This document shows, piece after piece, positions 8,771 to 16,704 of a stretch of DNA of 41,104 nucleotides. The stretch is from an uncultured Flaviramulus sp. (lineage in GTDB: Bacteria > Bacteroidota > Bacteroidia > Flavobacteriales > Flavobacteriaceae), in contig CANKVS010000036.1 of assembly GCA_947487155.1 (NCBI GenBank), positions 1 through 41,104 of the forward strand. Reading direction: 5' to 3'. Position numbers and translations under genes: made by a program. The notes under the pieces are model-generated. The model searched no databases, had not been told where the DNA came from, and saw nothing but the letters and a program-made list of their open reading frames with translations. The first letter of the stretch is position 1; every line of letters starts with the position of its first letter.

Positions 8771-9448
8771 TTATAACTCTATAAATTCACCAATATTTAA
8801 AAGCATTAAATCTTTATCTTTTTCGAAAAATTTACGTTTTGCTTCTTCGTGGTTAATTTCAATATAACCGAAAGTATCAAAATGATAGCCTAATATTTTA
8901 TCGCATTCTACAAAATCGCTTGCTAAAATAGCGTCGTTAATTCCCATGGTAAAATTGTCTCCTATTGGCAAAATAGCTAAATCTAATTTTGTTTGCATAG
9001 GAATTAATTTCATATCGAACGTTAATGCCGTATCACCTGCTATGTAAATATTTTTATGTTCGCCTTCAATAATAAATCCACCTGGTTGCCCGCCATAGCT
9101 ACCGTCTGGAAATGAAGATGTGTGAATTGCATTTACATATTTAACTGTACCAAAATCAAAACTCCATTGACCACCGTGATTCATAGGGTGGCCTTCTAAA
9201 CCTAGGTTTCCAAAATGTGTTACAATTTCATAATTAGAGATAATAATGGCTCCTGTTCGTTTTGCTATAGCCTCAACATCTAAAATATGATCTTGATGGG
9301 CGTGAGTAACTAAGATATAATCTGCATTAAGATCATCAATAGCCATATGTAATGTTTTGGGATTACCTGTAATAAAAGGATCTACAAGAATATTTACATC
9401 TCCTATTTGTATACCTAAACTCGCATGACCGTAAAATGTGATTTTCAT
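8771..9448 (-). CDS. UPF0173-type metal-dependent hydrolase
   Basis: A 225-residue metallo-beta-lactamase-fold protein of the UPF0173/YtkL type. The zinc motif is THAHQDHILD (HxHxDH), with later ligands in NAIHTSSFPDG and IAGDTALTFD and a terminal GYHFDTFG. No signal peptide is visible (MKITFYGHASLGIQ), so it is cytoplasmic. The physiological substrate of the family is not established. It lies inside the menaquinone run, 31 bases after a secreted protein gene and directly abutting menC. Confidence 0.92.
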   Translation of the reverse strand: MKITFYGHASLGIQIGDVNILVDPFITGNPKTLHMAIDDLNADYILVTHAHQDHILDVEAIAKRTGAIIISNYEIVTHFGNLGLEGHPMNHGGQWSFDFGTVKYVNAIHTSSFPDGSYGGQPGGFIIEGEHKNIYIAGDTALTFDMKLIPMQTKLDLAILPIGDNFTMGINDAILASDFVECDKILGYHFDTFGYIEINHEEAKRKFFEKDKDLMLLNIGEFIEL

Positions 9449-9479
9449 TTTTTTTTATTTTATTAAGTAAATATGTATT

Positions 9480-10982
9480 CTACTCCAAAATTAAAAATTG
9501 CTTTTTACCTCCACTTTTACTTATTGTTATAAATCGATCTCTATTATAAACTCCGTAATATGGTCTGTAAAATGTGTTTCCCTTATTATCTTGAATTTTA
9601 TCATATAAAACTTTTCCTTCATCATTAAAAACAATGTCATATAACAAAGAAGATTCAAACCAACCTTTGGAAACTTTTATTCTACCATCATCTTTCTTGG
9701 TTAAATTTTTACCAGAGTTTAAAATAACATGTAACTCATCATTTTTAACAAAAGCATTATATGATGGAGCTCCTGCTCTTTTAAAAATACTTCTCCCCCA
9801 TTCCAACTCTCCATAAGGGTTCAACTTCATAACAAGTATATTATTGTAATGATACGTAGTAACCCAAGAACCTCCTCCGTTTATACCATTAGGCACATAA
9901 TGTTGGGTAATAAAGAACTCTTCTGCTATAAGATAAGTATTCCCAAGGGAATCATTAATAACATAATCAATATAATAATTAGATAGTTCTGCTTCTTTAT
10001 CCTTTTTTCTCTTAGCCGTTGTTTCACTATATAAATCATTGTAAACATCTTCTGGTAATTTAAAAGACTTGTTTTTTGTTACCTTTAAATTTTCAGTATC
10101 TACATCAAAAATCAAAGTTCCCTTTATCCTGCCTGCTTTTTCATCAGAATAAAATCCCATTAATTTTAAAACCTCTTCTTCTGAATTAGAAATTATTAAA
10201 GAACTAATATGTTCTTCTTTATTAAAGTTAACTTTAGTTGATTGAGTATTTGTTTTCGTTATTTTATTTAAAATAAAATCGTAATTAGCTTTACCTTTCT
10301 TTTTCTCCCTTCTACCTTCTAAAAATAGCTTGCCTAACGAATAAACATTGGCTTGATTATCTATAAACAAATCATTGGGTTCATAAAATTTTTCAATATT
10401 TTTCTGATAATCTTTTTTATAAATTAAGCTAAGGGTTTCAGAATTATAAACGTGTACCGTATAAGAATTTGAATTTTTCTTAATATCATCTGTAGAAACA
10501 ACAAAATATTTTCCATTTGATGACATTGCAAATCCTGTTTCTCTTTTATTACTACCAGAAAAAATACTTTGATTTTTCTCTACATCTGCTTTAAAAAGCT
10601 CAGTTTTTTTATGTGCTCCATTATCAATATTAAATTCATGACAATAAACAATACGTTCTTTTTTTGATGGCGAAAAAACCGTAAACACTTTCAAAATGTT
10701 ATTGAATGTTAAATCGCTATAAAAAATCTCATTTTTATCTTTAGGCACTAATATGTTTTTAGTTCTTTCTAAAGATTCATTAAACACATCAAACAATAAA
10801 TTTTTCTTACTATTTCTAACAATTCCAGTAAAACCAGATGGTGATACATGTATAGAAAGTACTTCTCCAGATTTAATTTTATCCTTAAATTCTGTACTTT
10901 CCAATACTTTCAACTTAGTAGTATTTTGAGCAAACGTAACTACTGTAACTAAAAGCATTATAAAGAAAATTATTTTTTTCAT
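9480..10982 (-). CDS. Secreted protein of unknown function (500 aa)
   Basis: The product has a clear signal peptide (MKKIIFFIMLLVTVVTFAQ) and a 480-residue mature part made of short strand-like segments with frequent polar loops. Phrases such as GFAMSSNGKYFVVSTDD and YIDYVINDSLGNTYLIAEEF suggest a beta-propeller-like chain of repeats, but I find no canonical repeat signature or catalytic motif. It lies 17 bases after menA and 31 before the UPF0173 gene on the same strand, so it is probably part of the same transcript. No link to quinone synthesis can be seen in the protein itself. Confidence 0.75.
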   Translation of the reverse strand: MKKIIFFIMLLVTVVTFAQNTTKLKVLESTEFKDKIKSGEVLSIHVSPSGFTGIVRNSKKNLLFDVFNESLERTKNILVPKDKNEIFYSDLTFNNILKVFTVFSPSKKERIVYCHEFNIDNGAHKKTELFKADVEKNQSIFSGSNKRETGFAMSSNGKYFVVSTDDIKKNSNSYTVHVYNSETLSLIYKKDYQKNIEKFYEPNDLFIDNQANVYSLGKLFLEGRREKKKGKANYDFILNKITKTNTQSTKVNFNKEEHISSLIISNSEEEVLKLMGFYSDEKAGRIKGTLIFDVDTENLKVTKNKSFKLPEDVYNDLYSETTAKRKKDKEAELSNYYIDYVINDSLGNTYLIAEEFFITQHYVPNGINGGGSWVTTYHYNNILVMKLNPYGELEWGRSIFKRAGAPSYNAFVKNDELHVILNSGKNLTKKDDGRIKVSKGWFESSLLYDIVFNDEGKVLYDKIQDNKGNTFYRPYYGVYNRDRFITISKSGGKKQFLILE

Positions 10983-10999
10983 TTTATATAAAATTATAA

Positions 11000-11902
11000 T
11001 TAAAGTAAATGCCCAATTCCCATAAGAATAGCTAAAAGCACCGTAGTTAGAGCTAGCTTTTTTAGTTCTGGATCTAACAACTTAGGGTCTGTATTTTTAT
11101 TTACCTTAACAAGATGAATAAGTAAAGGGATATAAGCAACAGTATAAATTAAATTGTATGGTGATGTGAAATATAAAATTCCAAACAGACCAGATAAAAC
11201 TATTGCTAAACCAATAAGCATGTTGTGATATATTTTAGCTTTATGCTTTCCTAACTTAACAGCTAATGTGACTTTATTTGATTTTTCATCTGATTTAATA
11301 TCTCGCATGTTATTTAAATTAAGAACAGCAGCACTTAACAATCCAATAGTGCAAGCTGGTAAAAAAGCTACATGATCTATTGTTTTTGCATACAAAACAT
11401 AGCATCCAATTACGCTTATTAAACCAAAAAAGATAAAAACAAACACATCTCCTAATCCTCTATAACCATAAGCTTTCCCCCCTACTGTATAACGAATTGC
11501 AGCTACTATACTTGCTATGCCTAATAAAAAAAATGTAAGTGTTAAGAAAAAATGTCTCACCCCAAAAGCCGTATAAATGAGCAGGAATGCTAAACCTATT
11601 GAAATTAGAATATTAATACGAATGGCATTAAACATTTCATCTGGGGAAATCTTTCCGCTTTGAATGGCTCGTTCTGGACCAATTCTATCGTTATTGTCTG
11701 TTCCTTTTACGCCATCGCCATAATCGTTAGCAAGGTTAGACAGTATTTGCAAGCTTAACGTTGTTAAGATAGCCAAAATAAATATGCACCATCTAAAATA
11801 CCCGTTATATTCTGCAAAACAGGATGCTAAAATAATACCAGAAATAGATAGTGGTAAGGTGCGTAAACGCATTGTTGAAACCCAAAGCGAGATGTTTTTC
11901 AT
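11000..11902 (-). CDS. menA: 1,4-Dihydroxy-2-naphthoate polyprenyltransferase (MenA)
   Basis: UbiA-family membrane prenyltransferase that attaches the isoprenoid tail to 1,4-dihydroxy-2-naphthoate, giving demethylmenaquinone. At 300 residues it has the expected length and about eight to nine membrane segments. The first Asp-rich motif is NLANDYGDGVKGTDNNDR (MenA-type NxxxD) and the second is LNNMRDIKSDEKSNK, for Mg-diphosphate binding. It follows menB after 82 bases on the same strand. Confidence 0.94.
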   Translation of the reverse strand: MKNISLWVSTMRLRTLPLSISGIILASCFAEYNGYFRWCIFILAILTTLSLQILSNLANDYGDGVKGTDNNDRIGPERAIQSGKISPDEMFNAIRINILISIGLAFLLIYTAFGVRHFFLTLTFFLLGIASIVAAIRYTVGGKAYGYRGLGDVFVFIFFGLISVIGCYVLYAKTIDHVAFLPACTIGLLSAAVLNLNNMRDIKSDEKSNKVTLAVKLGKHKAKIYHNMLIGLAIVLSGLFGILYFTSPYNLIYTVAYIPLLIHLVKVNKNTDPKLLDPELKKLALTTVLLAILMGIGHLL

Positions 11903-11984
11903 GTGTAGATTTTTAATGACTTTTTAATTGTCACATGTAATAATCATTTTCTGTAAGACCAAAGTATTAGTTATGAAAACTTCA

Positions 11985-12824
11985 TCAAGGAATCCATTTT
12001 TTATCAAAGTTAGGCTTACGTTTTTCTAAAAAGGCGTTTCTGCCTTCAATAGCTTCATCTGTCATGTATGCTAAACGTGTTGCTTCTCCTGCAAATACTT
12101 GTTGCCCCACCATACCGTCGTCTGTTAAATTCATAGCAAATTTCAACATTTTTATAGATGTTGGTGATTTTGCCAAAATTTCTTGAGCCCATTCGTAAGC
12201 AGTAGATTCTAAATCTTGGTGAGGAACAACTGCATTAACCATTCCCATATCGAAAGCCTCTTGAGCAGAGTAGTTTCTTCCTAAGAAAAATATTTCGCGT
12301 GCTTTTTTCTGTCCTACCATTTTTGCTAAATAAGCAGACCCATAACCGCCATCAAAACTGGTTACATCGGCATCTGTTTGTTTAAAAATAGCATGTTCTT
12401 TACTCGCCAGGGTTAAATCGCAAACCACATGCAAACTATGTCCGCCACCAACCGCCCAACCTGGTACTACGGCAATTACTGCTTTTGGCATAAAACGTAT
12501 AAGACGCTGTACTTCTAAAATATTTAAACGATGGTATCCATCCTCTCCAACATAACCTTGATACCCCCTAGCCTTTTGGTCACCACCAGAACAAAAACTC
12601 CAAATACCATCTTTAGTTGAAGGTCCTTCAGCAGATAATAATACAACGCCAATATTTACATCTTCATTAGCATCGTAAAAAGCGTCGTGTAATTCACTGG
12701 TTGTTTTTGGTCTGAATGCATTACGTATATCTGGTCTATTAAATGCAATTCTAGCAACACCATTACATTTTTTATACGTTATGTCTTGATACTCTTTGGC
12801 AGTTATCCAATTAACTTGCTCCAT
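11985..12824 (-). CDS. menB: 1,4-Dihydroxy-2-naphthoyl-CoA synthase (MenB)
   Basis: Crotonase-family enzyme that closes the second ring of the naphthoquinone from o-succinylbenzoyl-CoA. Motifs are FCSGGDQKARG (oxyanion hole and MenB-specific GGDQ), PGWAVGGGHSLHVVCD, and SFDGGYGSAYLA, which separates MenB from ordinary enoyl-CoA hydratases. I choose ATG at 12824 (279 residues, MEQVNWITAKEY). The frame could be extended to a TTG at 12842, but that TTG is the end of a TATTTTTG promoter-like element (12840-12847), which favours the ATG. It is the first gene of the minus-strand men run; menD and menF are not upstream of it here. Confidence 0.95.
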   Translation of the reverse strand: MEQVNWITAKEYQDITYKKCNGVARIAFNRPDIRNAFRPKTTSELHDAFYDANEDVNIGVVLLSAEGPSTKDGIWSFCSGGDQKARGYQGYVGEDGYHRLNILEVQRLIRFMPKAVIAVVPGWAVGGGHSLHVVCDLTLASKEHAIFKQTDADVTSFDGGYGSAYLAKMVGQKKAREIFFLGRNYSAQEAFDMGMVNAVVPHQDLESTAYEWAQEILAKSPTSIKMLKFAMNLTDDGMVGQQVFAGEATRLAYMTDEAIEGRNAFLEKRKPNFDKKWIP

Positions 12825-13250
12825 TTTATTTATTTTAGTCAAAAATAAATTTTATTTCACTAATATACTTACTTCATCATAAAAAATACTTTTCCAATAT
12901 TCATTTTATTGTTTCTTTCATTCGTTTGTAATTCTCAAACTCGTGAATTAAAAAAGGATTTACCATTAAATTAAATGGCACAATATATTATAAGGTAAAA
13001 ACTCTTTTGGGAAAAACTCAGAACGTGTTAGTAATAGTGGTTATATTTATTTATATAGTTGAAGCTTATTTTATTCTGTAATGCCATGTCTCATAAAAAT
13101 GCACTAACAAAAAAACAAAAAATTAGTAGCACTACTTATTGGTTTATAGCTTTTTATTCACTTACTTTGCAATAAATTAAAGTTTTACCGACATAATTTG
13201 CATTTAATCTATTTTATTTGTACTTTGTCGGAGTTTAAATCCCAAATATT
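12825..13250. other. Intergenic region between menB and ung
   Basis: This 426-base stretch is very AT rich. On the minus strand near menB, an open run ends at a TGA at 12903-12901 and reads MVNPFLIHEFENYKRMKETIK at most, with a stop a few codons upstream in frame. An overlapping frame reads TRSEFFPKEFLPYNI, which together might be a decayed gene end. On the plus strand, two promoter-like elements precede the small ORF at 13251. No RNA gene is recognisable. Confidence 0.5.
13197..13227 (+). promoter_or_regulatory. Promoter-like element with flanking inverted repeat
   Basis: TTTG at 13197-13200 is followed after 20 bases by TACTTTG at 13221-13227, a near match to TAnnTTTG. An upstream TTG-N21-TACTTTG set lies at 13139-13169. 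The downstream set is bracketed by CCGACA (13188-13193) and TGTCGG (13226-13231), an inverted repeat that could be an operator. A start near 13234 would suit the ATG at 13251. Confidence 0.5.
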
Positions 13251-13427
13251 ATGTTATTTACAATTACTATTTCTCTCACAGTATTAGTAATTATTAATTT
13301 ACTACTACTAAAATTTAGTTGCAATAAAACAACTAAGCGAACTAAAGTCGACAAAAAACCTGTAGTATTAACACCTCAAATCACCATTTCACAGGGTGAT
13401 GAAAGGCTTGCTCCAACAGGGAGTTAG
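13251..13427 (+). CDS. Probable small single-span membrane peptide (58 aa)
   Basis: An ORF of 58 residues below a 60-residue cut-off. It starts MLFTITISLTVLVIINLLLLKF, a single hydrophobic membrane segment. A Cys-containing basic stretch follows (SCNKTTKRTKVDKKP) and then a polar tail ending APTGS. The arrangement predicts an N-out or N-in inner-membrane peptide with its basic side in the cytoplasm. Promoter-like elements lie 20 to 90 bases upstream. Its last 47 bases run antisense through the 3' end of ung, which would force an unusual constraint on both. I do not recognise the family. It could be a chance ORF, but composition and promoter favour a real gene. Confidence 0.55.
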   Translation: MLFTITISLTVLVIINLLLLKFSCNKTTKRTKVDKKPVVLTPQITISQGDERLAPTGS

Positions 13428-14046
13428 TTTTACTGAAGTGCTTATTACCAAACCAATATCCTCTATTAGCACTTAATGGAGAAGGGTGGCCTGTACTTAA
13501 AATATGATGCTTCCCTTTATCTATTAATCTAGCTTTTTGTTTTGCAAACCCACCCCAAAGTAAAAACACTACATTTTCTTTTTCATTACTTATTGTTTTG
13601 ATAACAGAATCTGTAAACAATTCCCAACCCTTTTTTTGATGGCTCCCTGCTTGGTGTGCTCTAACCGTTAATGTGGCATTTAAAAGTAAAACGCCTTGAT
13701 TTGCCCATTTAATTAAATTACCGCTCTCTGGGTATGGAGTGCCTAGATTTGTTTCTATTTCTTTAAAAATATTAATTAAAGATGGTGGGTGTTTAATTCC
13801 TTCATTTACTGAAAAACACAATCCGTTAGCTTGTCCTTTTCCATGATAAGGATCCTGACCAATAATTACCACCTTAACATCATTAAAATGACAATAATTA
13901 AATGCATTAAAAATCTGTTTTCCTGGTGGATAACACGTATGATTCTTATACTCCGTTTTAACAAAATTAACCAAATCGGCAAAGTAGGGCTTACTAAATT
14001 CTTCTTGTAAAAAAGGTTTCCAGCTATTGTGTATTTCTACATTCAT
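13381..14046 (-). CDS. ung: Uracil-DNA glycosylase, family 1
   Basis: Removes uracil from DNA to start base-excision repair. At 221 residues it is full length. Motif A is VIIGQDPYHGKGQANGLCFS with the catalytic water-activating Asp in GQDPYHG. The uracil-binding NATLTVRAHQAGSH region follows and motif B is HPSPLSANRGYWF with the catalytic His. It lies 15 bases after the holA end on the same strand, so the two are probably co-transcribed. Confidence 0.97.
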   Translation of the reverse strand: MNVEIHNSWKPFLQEEFSKPYFADLVNFVKTEYKNHTCYPPGKQIFNAFNYCHFNDVKVVIIGQDPYHGKGQANGLCFSVNEGIKHPPSLINIFKEIETNLGTPYPESGNLIKWANQGVLLLNATLTVRAHQAGSHQKKGWELFTDSVIKTISNEKENVVFLLWGGFAKQKARLIDKGKHHILSTGHPSPLSANRGYWFGNKHFSKTNSLLEQAFHHPVKW

Positions 14047-14061
14047 TTATAATCTTTTAAT

Positions 14062-15066
14062 TTAGCTAAGGATTTTAACCAATAATTCCTTTAATAAATC
14101 TCCTTGAGGTACAGCATTAGAGCCAACACCTTTACTTTTAACATCAAACTCCCTTAAGGTTGATACTACCATACTTACCTTTCGCATTGGGAAATTTCTA
14201 GCAGCAGCAATATATTCGTTAACAAAGTATGGGTTTATACGTAAAGCTGAAGCTACATTTCTAGGCGATTTATCTGTTAATCCATGAAAATGAAGCAATT
14301 GAGAAAAGAAATTAAATAACAACGATACCGTTACCACAATGGGGTTATCTTTTGGGTTTTCGGCAAAATAATTTACTATTTGATATGCTTTTATTGTGTT
14401 TCTATCTCCAATGGCTTTACGTAACTCAAAATTGTTAAAATCTTTACTTATTCCTATATTCTCTTCAATAACTTCTGGGGTTATTTGACTGCCTTTTGGT
14501 AGTACTATTTGAAGTTTTTCTAACTCATTATTAATTTTACTTAAATCGGTTCCTAAAAATTCAACCAACATTTGTGCTGCTTTTGGAGAAATAGTATAAT
14601 TTTTTGGAGATAAAACACGACGAATCCAATCGGCTACCTGGTTTTCATAAAGCTTTTTACTCTCGTAAACAACACCTGTTTTTTTAATAGCTTTATATAA
14701 AGCTTTACGCTTATCAAGTTTCTTGTATTTATAATTTACAACTAAAATTGTTGATGGTTGAGGGTTTTCGGCATAAGCTACTAACTTTTCAATGGTACGA
14801 GATAAATCTTGTGCCTCCTTTACAATAACTACTTGATGTTCTGCCATCATTGGGTAACGTTTTGCATTACCAACTACATCTTCAACAGTTACATCTCTTC
14901 CGTATAACACCATTTGATTAAAACCTCTTTCAGATTCGTTTAAGACGTTTTCTTCAATAAAATTAGAAATCTTATCAAGATAATAAGGTTCTTCACCCAT
15001 TAAAAAATAAATAGGTTTTAGGTTTCCATTTTTAATATCGGTTACTAATTGTTTTACGTCGTCCAA
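14062..15066 (-). CDS. holA: DNA polymerase III subunit delta (HolA), TTG start
   Basis: Clamp-loader subunit that opens the beta sliding clamp. I prefer the TTG at 15066, giving 334 residues starting MDDVKQLVTDIKNGNLKPIYF, which matches the usual N-terminus of flavobacterial HolA. An AGGAG lies just before it. A further TTG at 15105 would add 13 residues, and no ATG is available near the 5' end. The AAA-like N-domain shows YFLMGEEPYYLDKI, followed by VVNYKYKKLDKRKALYK and a C-terminal helical domain with GDRNTIKAYQIVNYFAENPK. It is divergent from the HsdR-N gene across about 105 bases. Confidence 0.93.
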   Translation of the reverse strand: MDDVKQLVTDIKNGNLKPIYFLMGEEPYYLDKISNFIEENVLNESERGFNQMVLYGRDVTVEDVVGNAKRYPMMAEHQVVIVKEAQDLSRTIEKLVAYAENPQPSTILVVNYKYKKLDKRKALYKAIKKTGVVYESKKLYENQVADWIRRVLSPKNYTISPKAAQMLVEFLGTDLSKINNELEKLQIVLPKGSQITPEVIEENIGISKDFNNFELRKAIGDRNTIKAYQIVNYFAENPKDNPIVVTVSLLFNFFSQLLHFHGLTDKSPRNVASALRINPYFVNEYIAAARNFPMRKVSMVVSTLREFDVKSKGVGSNAVPQGDLLKELLVKILS

Positions 15067-15121
15067 ATCTCCTGAAATTCCAAAATTATAACTTCCAAAC
15101 TCCAATAAAAAGCAATTGGTA

Positions 15122-15152
15122 TTTGGTTTTTGATTATTGAAGCTTAACTTTG
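15122..15152 (+). promoter_or_regulatory. Promoter of the HsdR-N / glycosyltransferase pair
   Basis: TTTG at 15122-15125, a 19-base spacer and TAACTTTG at 15145-15152 form a consensus Bacteroidota promoter. Transcription would start about 15158, 14 bases before the TTG at 15172, which supports that unusual start codon. Confidence 0.75.
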
Positions 15153-15171
15153 GGAATATAAAATCTAGTCA

Positions 15172-15618
15172 TTGCAAGCACTTAATTTTCCAAAGTTTCG
15201 GTTTCGTTTCAAAAGTAGCGAAAATAAAATTTCTATTTTCGATACCATACGTAAAAAATTTGTGATTTTACAACCTGAAGAATGGGTAAGGCAACATTGT
15301 ATTCAATATTTAATTAACGAGAAAAAGTACCCCAAATCGTTAATTAATATTGAAAAAGAGTTGATTGTAAACTCTTTGAAAAAACGTTATGATATTGTTA
15401 TTTTTAATTCAGACGGAAGTATACATTTAATTGTTGAGTGCAAAGCGCCAACTATTAACATAAACCAAAAAACTTTTGACCAAATTGCGCAATACAACTT
15501 GGTTTTAAATGCTACCTATTTAATGGTTACTAATGGATTAAATCATTATTATTGTCAAATGGATTTAAAAAATGAATGTTATCAGTTTTTAAATGCTATT
15601 CCTAATTATAGTAAATGA
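15172..15618 (+). CDS. Stand-alone HsdR N-terminal-like (PD-(D/E)xK) protein, TTG start
   Basis: The product is 148 residues, resembling the N-terminal nuclease domain of type I restriction HsdR subunits (HSDR_N_2 type). The core reads KRYDIVIFN...IHLIVECKAP: an Asp followed by E-C-K, the PD-(D/E)xK metal-binding arrangement, then a conserved Gln in FDQIAQYN. No helicase, HsdM or HsdS gene is nearby, so it is not a restriction system here. It starts with TTG at 15172 (MQALNFPKFRFRFKSSENK), placed 20 bases after a consensus -7 element. It overlaps the glycosyltransferase gene by four bases (ATGA), so they are translationally coupled. The cellular role is not known to me. Confidence 0.85.
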   Translation: MQALNFPKFRFRFKSSENKISIFDTIRKKFVILQPEEWVRQHCIQYLINEKKYPKSLINIEKELIVNSLKKRYDIVIFNSDGSIHLIVECKAPTININQKTFDQIAQYNLVLNATYLMVTNGLNHYYCQMDLKNECYQFLNAIPNYSK

Positions 15619-16604
15619 AAATAGCAGTAGTCATATTAAATTGGAATGGAAAAAAACTTTTAGAACAGTTTTTGCCATCTGTAATTGAACACTCTAAGGA
15701 AGCTACTATATATCTAGCCGACAATGCTTCAACTGATGATTCTATCGATTTTGTTTCTTCAACTTACCCTAATGTTAAAATAATTAGAAACACAGAAAAT
15801 GGCGGTTATGCAAAAGGGTATAACGATGCGCTTAAACATTTAGATGAAGATATTTTCTGTTTACTAAATAGCGATATTGAAGTAACTAAAAACTGGCTAC
15901 CGCCAATTATAGAAGCCTTTAAAACAGAACAAAAAACAGCTATTATTCAACCAAAATTATTAGATTTTAAACGTAAAAATTATTTTGAATATGCTGGAGC
16001 CGCAGGAGGTTTTATAGATAAATACAGCTATCCGTATTGCAGAGGTAGAATTTTTAATACCTTAGAAAAAGACTTAGGCCAATATGATGATAACTCCGAA
16101 ATATTTTGGGCTTCAGGAGCTTGTTTGTTTATAAGAAACAATACATTTAAAACCTTAGATGGTTTAGATGAGCGTTTCTTTGCTCATATGGAAGAGATAG
16201 ATTTATGCTGGCGGGCAAAAAACCTAGGGTATTCTGTAAAGTGTATTAGTCAATCTATAGTTTATCATGTAGGTGGTGCAACACTTAATAGTACAAATCC
16301 TAAAAAAACATTTTTAAATTTTAGAAATAGCCTATTTACATTAACTAAAAATGCTAAAGGGCATCTCTTTTTTTTAATACTAACTCGTTTAATATTAGAT
16401 GGCTTTGCTGGAGTGAAATTCTTATTCGACTTAAAACCTAATCACACCATAGCCATAATAAAATCTCATTTTAGTTTTTACAAAAACTTAAGATACTTAT
16501 TAGTATATCGCAAATCTTCGCATACCAAAGTAGATTATTATCAAAGGAAGTCTATTGTCTTTGATTATTTTATAAATAAAAAGACCAATTTTAAAAGTTT
16601 ATAA
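15615..16604 (+). CDS. Glycosyltransferase family 2
   Basis: A 329-residue GT-A fold enzyme expected to transfer a sugar from a nucleotide-sugar donor during surface polysaccharide or glycolipid synthesis. Motifs are VVILNWNGKKLLEQFL at the N-terminus, ENGGYAKGYNDAL, LLNSDIEV (the DxD-like metal site), WASGACLFIRN and HMEEIDLCWRAKNLGY (the ExDxxxR-like acceptor-side motif). The C-terminal third has a hydrophobic segment near FLILTRLILDGFAG, suggesting membrane association. It resembles rhamnosyltransferase-type GT2 proteins; the substrate cannot be assigned. It begins inside the last codons of the HsdR-N gene. Confidence 0.93.
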   Translation: MKIAVVILNWNGKKLLEQFLPSVIEHSKEATIYLADNASTDDSIDFVSSTYPNVKIIRNTENGGYAKGYNDALKHLDEDIFCLLNSDIEVTKNWLPPIIEAFKTEQKTAIIQPKLLDFKRKNYFEYAGAAGGFIDKYSYPYCRGRIFNTLEKDLGQYDDNSEIFWASGACLFIRNNTFKTLDGLDERFFAHMEEIDLCWRAKNLGYSVKCISQSIVYHVGGATLNSTNPKKTFLNFRNSLFTLTKNAKGHLFFLILTRLILDGFAGVKFLFDLKPNHTIAIIKSHFSFYKNLRYLLVYRKSSHTKVDYYQRKSIVFDYFINKKTNFKSL

Positions 16605-16654
16605 ATAGTTAGCAAAAGTTTTGTTAACAATGTTACAATAAACGGTTTTTTGCA

Positions 16655-16662
16655 TACTTTTG
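16655..16662 (+). promoter_or_regulatory. -7 element for the OmpA lipoprotein gene
   Basis: TACTTTTG matches TAnnTTTG exactly and lies 42 bases before the ATG at 16705. No good -33 TTG is visible at the normal spacing. Its position inside the longer open frame (from 16660) argues against starting the protein upstream of 16705. Confidence 0.5.
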
Positions 16663-16704
16663 TCGTTATCAACGAAAATCCGGAAATTTAATCCATTATT
16701 AATT

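Noticed and set aside
15172..15618. Type I restriction-modification system
   Set aside because: Only a single HsdR-N-like domain is present, with no HsdM, HsdS or helicase part nearby.
16660..16704. Upstream-extended start for the OmpA lipoprotein
   Set aside because: It would displace the lipoprotein signal peptide and run through the TACTTTTG promoter element.
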